From contig JAJDTP010000004.1 in NCBI GenBank assembly GCA_022827095.1, positions 124,001 to 188,000 on the forward strand: a stretch of DNA of 64,000 nt, given 5' to 3'. This document shows positions 44,020 to 52,885 of the stretch, one piece after another. The first letter of the stretch is position 1. Each line of letters begins with the position of its first letter. The notes below the pieces were generated by a model that made no database searches, was not told where the DNA came from, and worked only from the letters and a program-made list of their open reading frames with translations. The stretch is from Dehalococcoidia bacterium. Lineage in GTDB: Bacteria; Chloroflexota; Dehalococcoidia; Lucifugimonadales; UBA3495. The translations under genes and the position numbers were made by a program.

Positions 44020-44454
44020 TTACCGTATGAGCCCGTAAACTCGATTGGGCTGCACCCGCACGATCACCGCGTCCTGCTGCACCATCGCCCGGTCGTATTC
44101 CTCCCAGTCCGGATGCTCGTGGTCGCCGCACGCCCGGAACGCCGTCCGCAGCATCTGCCGCATCTCCTCGGCGTCGGTGTTCTGGTAGTCGTGCAGCGTG
44201 ACCGTGCCTTCCACCACGGCGAACTGACGCCAGTCGTCGGCCACCGCCATTACGTTGCACCGGTCGTCCCTCCGCAGGTGGCGAGCCTTGGCGGAGGTGC
44301 CCCGCACGATGACGAACACCGGCCCGTCATCTCCCTCAAAGGGCGACGCCCCAGCCACCACGATGCTGGTTTGCGCCGATCCGTCCCGGCGGAAGGTATT
44401 GATCACCGCCCGGTGGTTGCTGCTGAAAAAGTTGCTCACGTCGCTGAATTCCAT
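44020..44454 (-). CDS. PPOX-class F420-dependent-like protein
   Basis: This 144-residue split-barrel protein starts SNFFSSNHRAVINTFRRDGS, followed by AQTSIVVAGASPFEGDDGPV. The segment SAKARHLRRDDRCNVMAVAD is the conserved K..nl..dp.v.l pattern, and VVEGTVTLHD follows. It resembles actinobacterial and chloroflexal F420-binding PPOX proteins; the cofactor assignment is an inference. It sits 22 bp downstream of the DUF2298 gene on the same strand and is probably cotranscribed. Confidence 0.85.
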   Translation of the reverse strand: MEFSDVSNFFSSNHRAVINTFRRDGSAQTSIVVAGASPFEGDDGPVFVIVRGTSAKARHLRRDDRCNVMAVADDWRQFAVVEGTVTLHDYQNTDAEEMRQMLRTAFRACGDHEHPDWEEYDRAMVQQDAVIVRVQPNRVYGLIR

Positions 44455-44476
44455 GATTGCCTCCAGTGTTGCAGTT

Positions 44477-46927
44477 TTACTTGCTGATTACTTCGTAGAT
44501 TGCCACATCATCGGATGAGAAGGCTCGCACCAGCCAGCCTTCGTCGACCCATTCTTCGACCCTTTCGTCCACTTCTTCTCCGTAGGAATCTCGCTCTCTG
44601 GGACCCACCACCAGCCAGCGGACGCCGTAGACTGCCAGCAGGCGGCGGGTTTCCGCGCCGTCGGTCCCCTGGTAGATCGTCTGCACGTCGTGGCTGCGTC
44701 CGGCGAAGGCGCTGTCGTCGCCGCGCCACTGCTGTTGGTGGCCCTCCCAGCCCAGAACCGTGGCCCGGCCCGTGGCTCCCGAGATGCGTCCGTAGTCGCT
44801 GTACCCATCCCCGACCGCTTCCAGGATGCGACCCGGCTCGGCCTCCTCATTGAGCCACACGATTGCGTCGTACTCCCCGGGCTCGCCACGTCGCAGGAAG
44901 TCCAGCCCGGCCAGGGTGTTGCCACCCAAACCTCCGCCGCCCTGGAACCATTCGGTGCGCTCCAGCACGGCGGCCACGGGATAGTATGCCGAAGCCATGA
45001 TCAGTCCCACGGCGAGACCTGCCCACCCGATACCCAGCGCCCGGAACAGACCGGCCCGGTAATCCCCCGGCCGTAGCCGGTATGGACCGGCCACAATGTA
45101 ATAGATGCCCACCCCGCCGGCAATCCCAAGCAGGATCCAGGCCTGGTAGTAGACCTTGAACACGGTGTTCATCCGGTTGCCGAACAGGTCCACGATGCGG
45201 AATAACTCGGCTCCGGCCAGCAGGTAGAACCCCGCTGCCGCCAGGATCAGCGCGAACACGAGCCATTGCATCGGCCGCCGGTTGGCCGCCAGCACCAGGG
45301 CGCAATAGGCGGCCAGCCCGCCCATGCCGAGCAGCGGCGCCGCCAGCACCAACCGGCGCCAGACTAATCCGTCCGGCAGCGTAGTCTCCTCTGGTCGCAG
45401 GGAAACCAGCAGCGCCACCGCGAGCAGCCAGATGAAAAACGGCGCGGCGCTGAACGCCGCCACCGGCCACACCAGCCGGCGCTTGCCCGCAGTGGGAGAT
45501 CCCAGCGCCAACAGCGATCTGCCCACCAGCGCTCCGGCCAGAAACGCCGGGACTCCCATAACTACCAAGAAAAGGAACGGGCGCGTTGCCGGCCCGGTCA
45601 CGGGCAGGATGCCGCCCGCCTGGCTGTCGAATGACTGGTAGAACGGCAGATACAGGGCGACCCCGGCTGCCACCAGACCGACGGCCAACGGCGCGGCCCT
45701 TCCCGTCGCTCGCCCCAGCACGGCCGTGGACGCCGCGCTGCTGCTGCTCGTTTCCGGCTCGGACCGGTTGATGCGCCACGCCGACCAGCAGGCCACCGCG
45801 GCCATCGCGGTGATCGCCACGTACAGCGGGAAGTCCCAGGCGTTGATGAACGCCAGCGAACCCAGGGTGACGGCCAGCGCCACGGCTTCGCCCGGGCGAC
45901 GACGCAACCAGCGCAGCCCGGGCGCGAAGGGCGACACGAGCAGTGCCAGGGTCAGGGTGAGCGCCAGCGTCACGAAGGGCAACGCGGATACGTGGGCGTG
46001 CAGGTCGCCCAGTAGGAAGCTGAAAAAGGGAACTTCCGTAATGGTGTAGTCCAGCGACACGCCCGTTTCCGAGAGCGTGTCGATCACCCGGGTTCCCCGC
46101 CACCACCACCAGAACCCGTCGGGTAGCCAGCCGTCGCCGCCGGCCGGCGCCTCCAGGCCCTTTACCGCGACCCAATTCCAGAACCACTCGCCTCCCACCC
46201 CTCGCACGTAAGCCAGTTCCAGCACGCCGGACAGGTTGCCCAGCATCGTTACGCCGATGGCAGTGAGCAGTCCCGCTCCCAGCGCCGGAAACGCCCGTGC
46301 TCCGGCCAGCCGCAGCACGTTGTACACCAGGCCCAGTATCCCGGCCGCCAGCAGGGCCGGAATCGTGGCCACGGCCAGGTTGTACGCCTTGTCCGTGGCC
46401 ACGCCGGTGAGGGTCGACAGCATGGCCGCCACGTAGTGGCCGCCGTAGTAGTAGGCGATGCTGTGGCCCGACAGCCACTGGTCCTCCGGCGGAAAGCCGT
46501 CCGCGTTCGCTAGGGCGTTCAGGATGCCAAAGTCCATCGGCTTTTCGGTGTGGTCGATGGCCGGAACCTCGCTGATCACCAGCGCCCAGAAGGCGAAAAT
46601 GGCCAGGAAAGTCAGCTCGGTGGTCGTCACCACGGCCCAGCGCCGGCGGAAAAAGTCCGCCAGTTCCGCCCGCTGCCGGTAGGCCAGCCACGCCGCCGCG
46701 ATGCCCATGATGACGAGCACGGCGGCGATGCCAGCCGCCGAATTGGGCACGATGCCAACGGTGCCGCCGATCCACGTCACCCACGCCAGGGCCAGCAGCG
46801 CGAGTACTCGCGATACCGCCCACCCGCGGTCGGCCAGCCGCCCCAGTCCGCAAACTGTGGAGCCGATTGGGAACCCGACCAGCGACAGGGCCCACAGGGC
46901 GATGAGCCAGGCGAGAACGTCCTGCAC
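44477..46927 (-). CDS. DUF2298 (Chlor_Arch_YYY) large membrane protein
   Basis: This 816-residue protein has about 15-17 hydrophobic segments. It matches the Chlor_Arch_YYY/DUF2298 family, known mainly from Chloroflexota and archaea. Hallmarks include AIDHTEKPMDFGILNALANA, SIAYYYGGHYVAAMLSTLTG, LLGDLHAHVSALPFVTL and GNRMNTVFKVYYQAWILLGI. The family is thought to be related to glycosyltransferases of the GT-C class; acidic residues in the first loop (DHTEKPMD) fit. A soluble C-terminal region (~700-816) ends with VRWLVVGPRERDSYG. The start is GTG at 46927. Confidence 0.9.
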   Translation of the reverse strand: MQDVLAWLIALWALSLVGFPIGSTVCGLGRLADRGWAVSRVLALLALAWVTWIGGTVGIVPNSAAGIAAVLVIMGIAAAWLAYRQRAELADFFRRRWAVVTTTELTFLAIFAFWALVISEVPAIDHTEKPMDFGILNALANADGFPPEDQWLSGHSIAYYYGGHYVAAMLSTLTGVATDKAYNLAVATIPALLAAGILGLVYNVLRLAGARAFPALGAGLLTAIGVTMLGNLSGVLELAYVRGVGGEWFWNWVAVKGLEAPAGGDGWLPDGFWWWWRGTRVIDTLSETGVSLDYTITEVPFFSFLLGDLHAHVSALPFVTLALTLTLALLVSPFAPGLRWLRRRPGEAVALAVTLGSLAFINAWDFPLYVAITAMAAVACWSAWRINRSEPETSSSSAASTAVLGRATGRAAPLAVGLVAAGVALYLPFYQSFDSQAGGILPVTGPATRPFLFLVVMGVPAFLAGALVGRSLLALGSPTAGKRRLVWPVAAFSAAPFFIWLLAVALLVSLRPEETTLPDGLVWRRLVLAAPLLGMGGLAAYCALVLAANRRPMQWLVFALILAAAGFYLLAGAELFRIVDLFGNRMNTVFKVYYQAWILLGIAGGVGIYYIVAGPYRLRPGDYRAGLFRALGIGWAGLAVGLIMASAYYPVAAVLERTEWFQGGGGLGGNTLAGLDFLRRGEPGEYDAIVWLNEEAEPGRILEAVGDGYSDYGRISGATGRATVLGWEGHQQQWRGDDSAFAGRSHDVQTIYQGTDGAETRRLLAVYGVRWLVVGPRERDSYGEEVDERVEEWVDEGWLVRAFSSDDVAIYEVISK

Positions 46928-46948
46928 GGCTATGGGCTAGCCCGGCCG

Positions 46949-47908
46949 TCAGGCGGCCGGCGACAGCATGGCGTCCACGAACTCGTGGGAATCAAAGGGC
47001 GCGATGTCGTCCAACCCCTCGCCGGTGCCGATGAACAGGATCGGCACGCCCAGCGCCCGCCGTATCGACAGTACGATCCCGCCCCTTGCGGTGCCGTCCA
47101 GCTTGGCCAGGAAGATGCCCGTGCAACCCACGGCGTCGGTGAAGGCCTGGGCCTGGGTCAGCCCGTTGTGGCCCGTGGTGGCGTCCAGCGTCAGCAGCAC
47201 CTGGTGCGGCGCTGCCTCGTCCAGCCCGTTGATGACCCGCCGCACCTTGCGCAGCTCGTCCATCAGGTTCTGGCGGGTGTGCAGCCGTCCCGCCGTGTCC
47301 ACGATCAGGATGTCCGCGCCTCGCGCCCGGGCCGCCTGCCACGCGTCGTAGGCCACTGCTCCGGGATCTGCGCCGTGCTGGTGGCTGATCACGTCGACGC
47401 CCACCCGCTCGCCCAGGATCTCCAGCTGCTCCTCGGCGGCGGCCCGAAACGTATCCGCCGCCCCCAGGATCACCTTCTTGCCGGCTCCGGTGAAGTGGTG
47501 CGCCAGCTTGGCGATGCTGGTGGTCTTGCCCACCCCGTTCACGCCGCACACCAGTATCACGTAGGGAGACCCTACGCTGTCATCGTCCAGCCACACGTCC
47601 GGGTCGTCCGATGCTGACAACTCCGCCGCGATCAGCTCCTTGAGCCGGTCAAACGCGCCCTCGCTGTCCGCAACGCGCCCCGACCGGACCTCGGCCCGCA
47701 GTTCGTCCAGCACCGTCATGGTGGTGTCCACCCCGACGTCCGCCGAGATCAGGATCTCCTCGATCTCGTCCCACACCGAATCGTCCAGCTCCCGCGAAGC
47801 GAACAGGTTCCGGATGCGCCCGAACCAGCTATCGCGGCTCCGCTTCACTCCGGCGTCGGTCTGCTGGCGGTTGACCTCACCCCGGTTCCGCTTGAAGATC
47901 GAAAACAT
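46949..47908 (-). CDS. ftsY: Signal recognition particle receptor FtsY
   Basis: This 319-residue SRP-GTPase docks ribosome-nascent-chain complexes at the membrane. It has a short N-terminal region ([13 protein letters not shown]) in place of the long acidic A-domain. The N domain and G domain follow: [20 protein letters not shown] (G1), [20 protein letters not shown] (G3), [12 protein letters not shown] (G4) and [20 protein letters not shown] (G5 and C-terminal). All motifs are intact. DUF2298 lies 21 bp downstream on the same strand. Confidence 0.96.
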   Translation of the reverse strand: MFSIFKRNRGEVNRQQTDAGVKRSRDSWFGRIRNLFASRELDDSVWDEIEEILISADVGVDTTMTVLDELRAEVRSGRVADSEGAFDRLKELIAAELSASDDPDVWLDDDSVGSPYVILVCGVNGVGKTTSIAKLAHHFTGAGKKVILGAADTFRAAAEEQLEILGERVGVDVISHQHGADPGAVAYDAWQAARARGADILIVDTAGRLHTRQNLMDELRKVRRVINGLDEAAPHQVLLTLDATTGHNGLTQAQAFTDAVGCTGIFLAKLDGTARGGIVLSIRRALGVPILFIGTGEGLDDIAPFDSHEFVDAMLSPAA

Positions 47909-47965
47909 AGCGGCGCAAGATTAGCAGCGCCATCGGTTGGGCGCAACCTCAACCCACTGCTCATT

Positions 47966-48089
47966 CGTACCCAGTTTCCCCCACCGGTCATTGCGAGCGC
48001 AGCGTGGCAATCTCGTGATGGTAACCGGGTCTCTCTCAGCAACGGGATCGCCACGTCGCTGCGCTCCTCGCGATGACAAACTGGGTACG
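47966..48089. repeat. Complete palindromic MITE-like element, copy 14 (type B ends)
   Basis: The best type B copy. Perfect 12-bp outer ends cgtacccagttt (47966-47977) and aaactgggtacg (48078-48089) enclose the core gtcattgcgagcgcagcg ... gctgcgctcctcgcgatgac. Total length 124 bp. Confidence 0.85.
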
Positions 48090-48178
48090 CGTGAGCCGCC
48101 GCGGCCCGTGCGACGCGCCCTTTGCTAAAATAAACCCGGAACCCGGGGCGCATTCACCGGAACCCCGGGCACATTCAG

Positions 48179-48760
48179 ATGAACCAGAGCAATTGGCTGC
48201 GCGAACTTGTCGAGGCTGCCCTCATCGGCATCGTGGTTTTCGTCGCCATCCAGGTGGCGGTGGCCAACTTCCGGGTCGAAGGTTCCAGCATGCGGCCCAC
48301 GCTGCTGCCCGGGCATTACCTGATGGTGAACAAGCTGGTGTACTACCAACTGGACACAGAGCGGCTGGGCAAGATCATACCCTTCTGGCAGCCGGAAGAA
48401 CCCCGTTTGGTGCACACGATGCGGCCCCCGCAACGCGGTGACGTGGTGGTTTTCAACTACCCGCTGGAGCCGGACCGCCAGTTCGTCAAACGTATCATCG
48501 GGGAGCCGGGAGACCTGGTGGCCATCGACAACGGGCTGGTCACCGTCAACGGCAAGACCCTGGACGAGCCCTACCTGGACGTTCTGGGCCGGACCAGGAT
48601 GCACGACGTGCAACTGGCCGATGACGAGTATTTCGTGCTGGGTGATAACCGCAACGGGAGCCGGGACTCCCGTCATTGGGGTCCGCTGCCGGCGGACCAT
48701 ATCATCGGCAAGGTCTGGGCGATCTACTGGCCGCGCTCCGCCTGGGGCTTTCCCGAGTAA
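48179..48760 (+). CDS. lepB: Signal peptidase I
   Basis: This 193-residue membrane protease removes signal peptides from exported proteins. An N-terminal membrane segment (AALIGIVVFVAIQVAVANF) is followed by the Ser motif FRVEGSSMRPTLLPG. The catalytic Lys is in DRQFVKRIIGEPGDLVAI and the final box in EYFVLGDNRNGSRDSRHWGP. Ser-Lys dyad and boxes B-E are complete. Length is normal for a Gram-positive-type enzyme. It diverges from ftsY. Confidence 0.95.
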   Translation: MNQSNWLRELVEAALIGIVVFVAIQVAVANFRVEGSSMRPTLLPGHYLMVNKLVYYQLDTERLGKIIPFWQPEEPRLVHTMRPPQRGDVVVFNYPLEPDRQFVKRIIGEPGDLVAIDNGLVTVNGKTLDEPYLDVLGRTRMHDVQLADDEYFVLGDNRNGSRDSRHWGPLPADHIIGKVWAIYWPRSAWGFPE

Positions 48761-48780
48761 CCCGCGGGCTCAGGTACGCA

Positions 48781-48808
48781 TTCGGCCGGCGCAGGTGCGT
48801 CGGCCGAA
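48781..48808. terminator. Hairpin between convergent lepB and Rieske genes
   Basis: Eight-base arms ttcggccg/cggccgaa with a 12-nt loop. It could end transcription of both genes. Confidence 0.5.
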
Positions 48809-48833
48809 GCTCTCAAGAACGAGCAAGTGGCCT

Positions 48834-49160
48834 CTACTCGGCTTCGATGACCGGTCCGACCAGGACGTCGTCGCCCTCGATACGGACGGCGAACTTGCGC
48901 AGCGCTTCGGTAGCCGGCGGCGTCACTGGCTTGCCGGACGCGACGTCGAACACTGCGCCGTGCAGCGGGCAGACCACTTCGCCATCCTCCAGGTCCCCCT
49001 CCGAAAGATTGGCATAGGCGTGGGTGCAGATGTCATCGCAGGCGTGCACGTTGCCATCCAGGTTCACCAGCAGGATCTCTTCGGATCCCACGCGGACGGA
49101 CATCATGTCGCCCGGCGGAACGTCGCTGAGAGACGCGATTTTGACAAATTCGTCGGCCAT
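48834..49160 (-). CDS. Rieske [2Fe-2S] ferredoxin-like protein
   Basis: This 108-residue Rieske protein has both cluster motifs, ICTHAYANLSEG (CxH) and VVCPLHGAVFDVASGKPVTP (CxxH). It is the size of the ferredoxins that serve ring-hydroxylating dioxygenases or the non-haem nitrite reductase small subunit. The ATG is fixed by AAGGAG seven bases upstream. No partner oxygenase is adjacent, so its electron acceptor is unknown. Confidence 0.92.
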   Translation of the reverse strand: MADEFVKIASLSDVPPGDMMSVRVGSEEILLVNLDGNVHACDDICTHAYANLSEGDLEDGEVVCPLHGAVFDVASGKPVTPPATEALRKFAVRIEGDDVLVGPVIEAE

Positions 49161-49327
49161 TGGGCTGCTCCTTGGAATGTACCTTCAGATCGATGCGGCT
49201 CGAGTCGGCGACGGCAACTGCTGCCCTCGCTGATCTCCGGTGGCCGCATATTATATATGACAAACGCAGCGCCGGCGGCCAGCGGGCTTCACCCCCGCGC
49301 CGCCGGCGCATTGGTATCGTCGGTGAT

Positions 49328-50431
49328 TCAGGCCGGGGATATGAACTTCTGGCACACCACGGCCGCATCGCACATCTCGTTGATGCTGGCGGTCTCCCGG
49401 GTGGTGTGGAAGTCCCGCACGCCGATGCCCACGGGCAAAGCGACGATGCCGTGCTCGTAGAAGACATTGGCGTCGGATCCGCCGCCGGTGGTTTCCAGCG
49501 CGGGGCTCAGCCCGCCGGCGGTGACTGCGTGGGCGATGTCCATCAGGGCGGGGTCGCTCTCCGCTACACGGTAAGCCTGGTACTGGTTCCGGATCTCGAG
49601 GTCGACCTGCGCGCGCGGGTACATCGCCGCCGCTTGATCAAAGGCGCGGCGGAACTCTGCCGTGTAGATCTCCAGCTTGGCCTGATCCCGTGAGCGCAAT
49701 TCGCCGTCCATGAAAGCCTGCTCCGGGATGATGTTCCGCTTCAGACCGCCCTCCAGCACGCCGATGTTGCTGGTGGTCTCGTGGTCAATGCGACCCAGTG
49801 GCAGACGGGTGAGGATGTTGGCGGCGACCAGCAGGGCCGACACGCCGTTTTCCGGCTCCAGGCCGGCGTGGGCGGCAACGCCGGTGATGCGGCACTGCAC
49901 CACGTTCTGGGCCGGCGCGCCGACGCAAATGCGACTCACCGGGCCCTCGCCGTCGAAGACCATGCCATTCTTTGCTTTTACCAGCGAGAAATCCAGGTTG
50001 CGGGCGCCGTTCAATCCGCCTTCTTCCGCCCGGGAGAACACCACCTGCACCGGGCGACCGAGACCCCCGTCCTCCATGGCCGCGGTGAGTCCCTCCAGGA
50101 CTATGGCCAAGCCGGCCTTGCAGTCGCCGCCCAGGATGGTGGAGCCGTCGGAGCGCAACGTGTCGCCATCGGCGTCGAGGGTCGGCTGGATGCCGCGGCC
50201 GGGTTCCACGGTGTCCATGTGGGCGGACAGCATGACGGGGAGTTCGCCGGATCTGCCGTTGTTGCCGGGCAGGGTGGCCACCAGGTTGCCGTAGGCGTCG
50301 TGCTGTATCGACGCGCCGAGGTCGGTGAGCCGCGCGGAGAGGTGGGCGTCGATGACGTCCTCCTCGCCGGTGGGGCTGTCGATCCGGATGAGTTCGATAA
50401 CGGTTCGGACAAGGCGTTCGCGGTCGATCAT
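49328..50431 (-). CDS. M20-family metallopeptidase (PepT-like)
   Basis: This 367-residue di-zinc peptidase has LIRIDSPTGEEDVIDAHLSA at the start, the zinc motif MLSAHMDTVEPG, GGDCKAGLAIVLEGL and the catalytic EEGGLNGARNLDFS. A dimerisation domain occupies the middle and the last zinc His is near the end (GIGVRDFHTTRE). It is closest to the PepT/M20B-like group that cleaves di- or tripeptides or amides. GGAG precedes the ATG. The gene lies 18 bp after the NYN gene, so it may be read through from that operon. Confidence 0.9.
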   Translation of the reverse strand: MIDRERLVRTVIELIRIDSPTGEEDVIDAHLSARLTDLGASIQHDAYGNLVATLPGNNGRSGELPVMLSAHMDTVEPGRGIQPTLDADGDTLRSDGSTILGGDCKAGLAIVLEGLTAAMEDGGLGRPVQVVFSRAEEGGLNGARNLDFSLVKAKNGMVFDGEGPVSRICVGAPAQNVVQCRITGVAAHAGLEPENGVSALLVAANILTRLPLGRIDHETTSNIGVLEGGLKRNIIPEQAFMDGELRSRDQAKLEIYTAEFRRAFDQAAAMYPRAQVDLEIRNQYQAYRVAESDPALMDIAHAVTAGGLSPALETTGGGSDANVFYEHGIVALPVGIGVRDFHTTRETASINEMCDAAVVCQKFISPA

Positions 50432-50449
50432 ATGAACCTGCTCCGTGGG

Positions 50450-51646
50450 TTAGGCAAGGGACAAGAGGTTGTGGCGCGCGTCGGGGGTCATCTCGTAGCG
50501 CCGTGGTTTTTCCTTGGCGATGGTGACGCCGTGCTGCTCCATGATGGGCCAGAGCTGCCTGGCGAACCAAGTGCCGAACTGGGTCGCGGTGTAGGACGCG
50601 GCCGGATGCTGGGGTCGGCTGCTTTTCAGAGCGTCCTGGGCATCGGAGGCCTTGAAAATGTCGTCGGCAATGCCCTGGGCGACGGCGGCGGCCAGTTGCT
50701 CCGGTGTGGCTTTGTCGCTTTGGTCAGCCGTCGCCGTTGGTTTTCCAACGGTGTCTTTGGCCTCTGGTGTTATCTCATAGGTTCGGGGCGATTTTTCTTT
50801 GGCCATAACTACGCCGCGCCGCTGCATGATAGGCCAGACCTCTTTAAGCAGGAATGTGCCTAACTGCGCCGGGCCGGTGGCAGCAGGATGTGCCGGCCAT
50901 TTATCCTGGAAAATGCCATGAGCGTCGGCGACTTTGAATTTACCAACGGGCAGCCGCCGTATCAATTCATCGGCGATAACATCATTGCTGGCACTGGCGT
51001 CGGCATGAGTAGCCGGCAGGGCGGGCCGGGTCGCCTCGGGCAATGACTTTGGCGTGGGTCTGCTGACCACCGGGGCCGGAGCGGGCACGGTCGGCGTCGG
51101 CAGGGGTGGAGCATCGGCCAAGTCCCACCGAAAGGCGACGGGTATGAACTGCTTGATTTCCGGCGACAGTGCGCCCCCTTCCGGCGGGTGTATCCACAGG
51201 AAGGGCACCGTCTCCGCGTTTGCCTCCCGGGCCAACTCACGGACCTTGACAAACAGGGCGGCGAAATCGCTGTCGTTGCTTACCACGGCAAGGTCGTTGG
51301 CCCTGCCGGTCACCAGATCCGACACGGCATCGGCGGCGATTGCCAGATCCGCGGAGTTCTTGGAATTATTCGAACTGAAATGCTGAACGCCACGCACGCG
51401 GAGGCCCAGCGGCGGGAACGCATCCTCCGCCCACAGCCGCCACAGCTCCGCCTTGTCAGCGCGGACGTAGAGGGAGAGACTGCCCAAGGGTGGACGATCT
51501 CCGGGCCAGTTGGCTACAACCTGCTCGACTACTTGCCGGGCGTGGTCAGCGTCGCGCAGGTTTTCGGTGTCGACGTAAAGGGCGCCGCCGGGAGATGTGG
51601 ACATCTGGGCGGCTTTGGAGCGGGTGAGCATTTTCGGGTCAGGCAT
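50450..51646 (-). CDS. NYN-domain nuclease with two C-terminal repeats
   Basis: This 398-residue protein has an N-terminal NYN (PIN-like) domain at ~20-165. Its acidic sites are GALYVDTENLRDADH, NSADLAIAADAVSDL and LAVVSNDSDFAALF, so the metal site looks complete. A Pro/Ala-rich linker covers ~180-225. Two repeated ~75-residue modules follow: one ends LKEVWPIMQRRGVVMAKEK, the other ARQLWPIMEQHGVTIAKEK, each followed by a YEMTP-like strand. These look like winged-helix or OST-HTH-type RNA-binding modules, by inference. It is the last gene of the retropepsin-SWIM operon, 25 bp after the previous stop. NYN proteins usually process or degrade RNA. Confidence 0.82.
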   Translation of the reverse strand: MPDPKMLTRSKAAQMSTSPGGALYVDTENLRDADHARQVVEQVVANWPGDRPPLGSLSLYVRADKAELWRLWAEDAFPPLGLRVRGVQHFSSNNSKNSADLAIAADAVSDLVTGRANDLAVVSNDSDFAALFVKVRELAREANAETVPFLWIHPPEGGALSPEIKQFIPVAFRWDLADAPPLPTPTVPAPAPVVSRPTPKSLPEATRPALPATHADASASNDVIADELIRRLPVGKFKVADAHGIFQDKWPAHPAATGPAQLGTFLLKEVWPIMQRRGVVMAKEKSPRTYEITPEAKDTVGKPTATADQSDKATPEQLAAAVAQGIADDIFKASDAQDALKSSRPQHPAASYTATQFGTWFARQLWPIMEQHGVTIAKEKPRRYEMTPDARHNLLSLA

Positions 51647-51671
51647 AATCTACGGCGGTGGATCGTTAACG

Positions 51672-52079
51672 TCACATTGTAATCCTAGCCGGCACTAACC
51701 GTTTGTGTACGGGGTCGGCAGCGACCCCAAAGCGCTCCAGGGTCATTGCGCCAATAAGAATGATTTCAGGGTCATGTCCGAAAGCAACATGAACTGTCCT
51801 GGCCCTACCGTTCATTTCAATCAGCGCAAGTCCAATGCTCATCTCTATAGTAGAACCGTCGGCAAGACTGAACAACTCGCTTTCGTCTCGCGCTATATCC
51901 ATTTCGTCCAGAATCGGCGCCGGGATGATGGAGTAAAGTGCGCCGGTATCCACCATGCCAACCAGCGGAAGCGCCCGACGCCCGTCGGCGCTGCCGATAG
52001 TGAAATCGACGTTGAACGTTCCCATTGCTTCGTCCCCAATAGTGGAGCCTGGCAGTATTATTCCCGTTTTTGTTGTCAT
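51672..52079 (-). CDS. Retropepsin-like clan AA aspartic protease (copy 1)
   Basis: This 135-residue single-domain protease carries VGMVDTGALYSIIPAPILDE, where DTG is the catalytic motif. The second half is SLADGSTIEMSIGLALIEM and EIILIGAMTLERFGVAADPV, where ILIGA...L is the conserved hydrophobic-hydrophobic-Gly element. As in retroviral proteases, two chains are needed for an active site. The ATG at 52079 has AGGGGA upstream and overlaps the SWIM gene stop by 4 bp. The target is unknown. Confidence 0.85.
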   Translation of the reverse strand: MTTKTGIILPGSTIGDEAMGTFNVDFTIGSADGRRALPLVGMVDTGALYSIIPAPILDEMDIARDESELFSLADGSTIEMSIGLALIEMNGRARTVHVAFGHDPEIILIGAMTLERFGVAADPVHKRLVPARITM

Positions 52080-52498
52080 GTCGGTTCCCCTGAGCAAAAG
52101 GCATCCACCATATCCAGAAGGGACGGGGCAGCCTCAACCAACGCGCGCAACTCGTCGGCGTCCAGTCCGTCCAGCAGGTCGGCTACCGGGGGCTTGACTG
52201 CAATGGGGGTTGGGCTGTTGTCGTCGCTGACGGTCAGCAGTGCAGCGACCACATGCTTGCAATAGCCGCCCCAGTCATAAGGGCAGGTGCAGGCTGCGGT
52301 GAAGTCTGCCTCGCTGAAGGTGATGCCGACCCGGTACGGATCCCACTCGCTGCCCTGCACGGCGGCGAACAGCTGGTTGCCGCGTATAGTGGCGCTCTCG
52401 ACCGTGCCCGCGTGGTAATAGTCCACGCCGCGGTCGTAGGACTGCCCTGTGACTTGGGCGCGGATGTCGTCTGCGGTGATGTGGGGAAGGTTGGTCAT
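52076..52498 (-). CDS. SWIM zinc-finger protein
   Basis: This 140-residue protein has the SWIM motif TAACTCPYDWGGYCKHVVAA (CxC-x7-CxH), which binds zinc and often nucleic acid. Before it is a conserved strand-rich part with SYDRGVDYYHAGTVESATIR, as in many bacterial SWIM proteins. SWIM domains are commonly fused to or next to SNF2 helicases, but none is present here. Both ends overlap retropepsin genes by 4 bp, so all three are translated together. Confidence 0.88.
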   Translation of the reverse strand: MTNLPHITADDIRAQVTGQSYDRGVDYYHAGTVESATIRGNQLFAAVQGSEWDPYRVGITFSEADFTAACTCPYDWGGYCKHVVAALLTVSDDNSPTPIAVKPPVADLLDGLDADELRALVEAAPSLLDMVDAFCSGEPT

Positions 52499-52872
52499 GG
52501 CGCATCCTCATTGTCCAGCAGGACGATACGGTCCACCGGGAGCAGGCGTTCATATACCAAGTCGACGGCCAGTCGGAGCTCCACTAGAGGCTCGGCACCA
52601 ATCAGTATTTTGCGGCTGCCGCTGCCGAACACCACCGTGACCGTTTCGGACCGCCCTGCCAGCTCCATCAGGGCATAGCCGATGTGGCGTTCCTGCAACG
52701 ACCCATCGGCCAAGCTGAACAGAAGCAATTCGCCGCGCGCGACTCCCAGTTCATCCAATACGGCCTCAGGTATGACGGTGAACGAGGCGCCAGTATCAAC
52801 CGTTCCGTTCAGAGTGGAAGAACGAGCATTGTCGGGTCCGTACAGAGCAAATGGTATGGTGAGGCTATACAT
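52495..52872 (-). CDS. Retropepsin-like clan AA aspartic protease (copy 2)
   Basis: This 125-residue protein has NGTVDTGASFTVIPEAVLDE with an intact DTG motif, then LLLFSLADGSLQERHIGYAL, and RKILIGAEPLVELRLAVDLV as the second conserved element. It is paralogous to copy 1. The ATG at 52872 begins MYSLTIPFALYGPDN; upstream in-frame sequence belongs to the neighbouring gene in another frame. Its stop overlaps the SWIM gene start by 4 bp. Confidence 0.85.
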   Translation of the reverse strand: MYSLTIPFALYGPDNARSSTLNGTVDTGASFTVIPEAVLDELGVARGELLLFSLADGSLQERHIGYALMELAGRSETVTVVFGSGSRKILIGAEPLVELRLAVDLVYERLLPVDRIVLLDNEDAP

Positions 52873-52885
52873 AGTGCGGCAGCAT

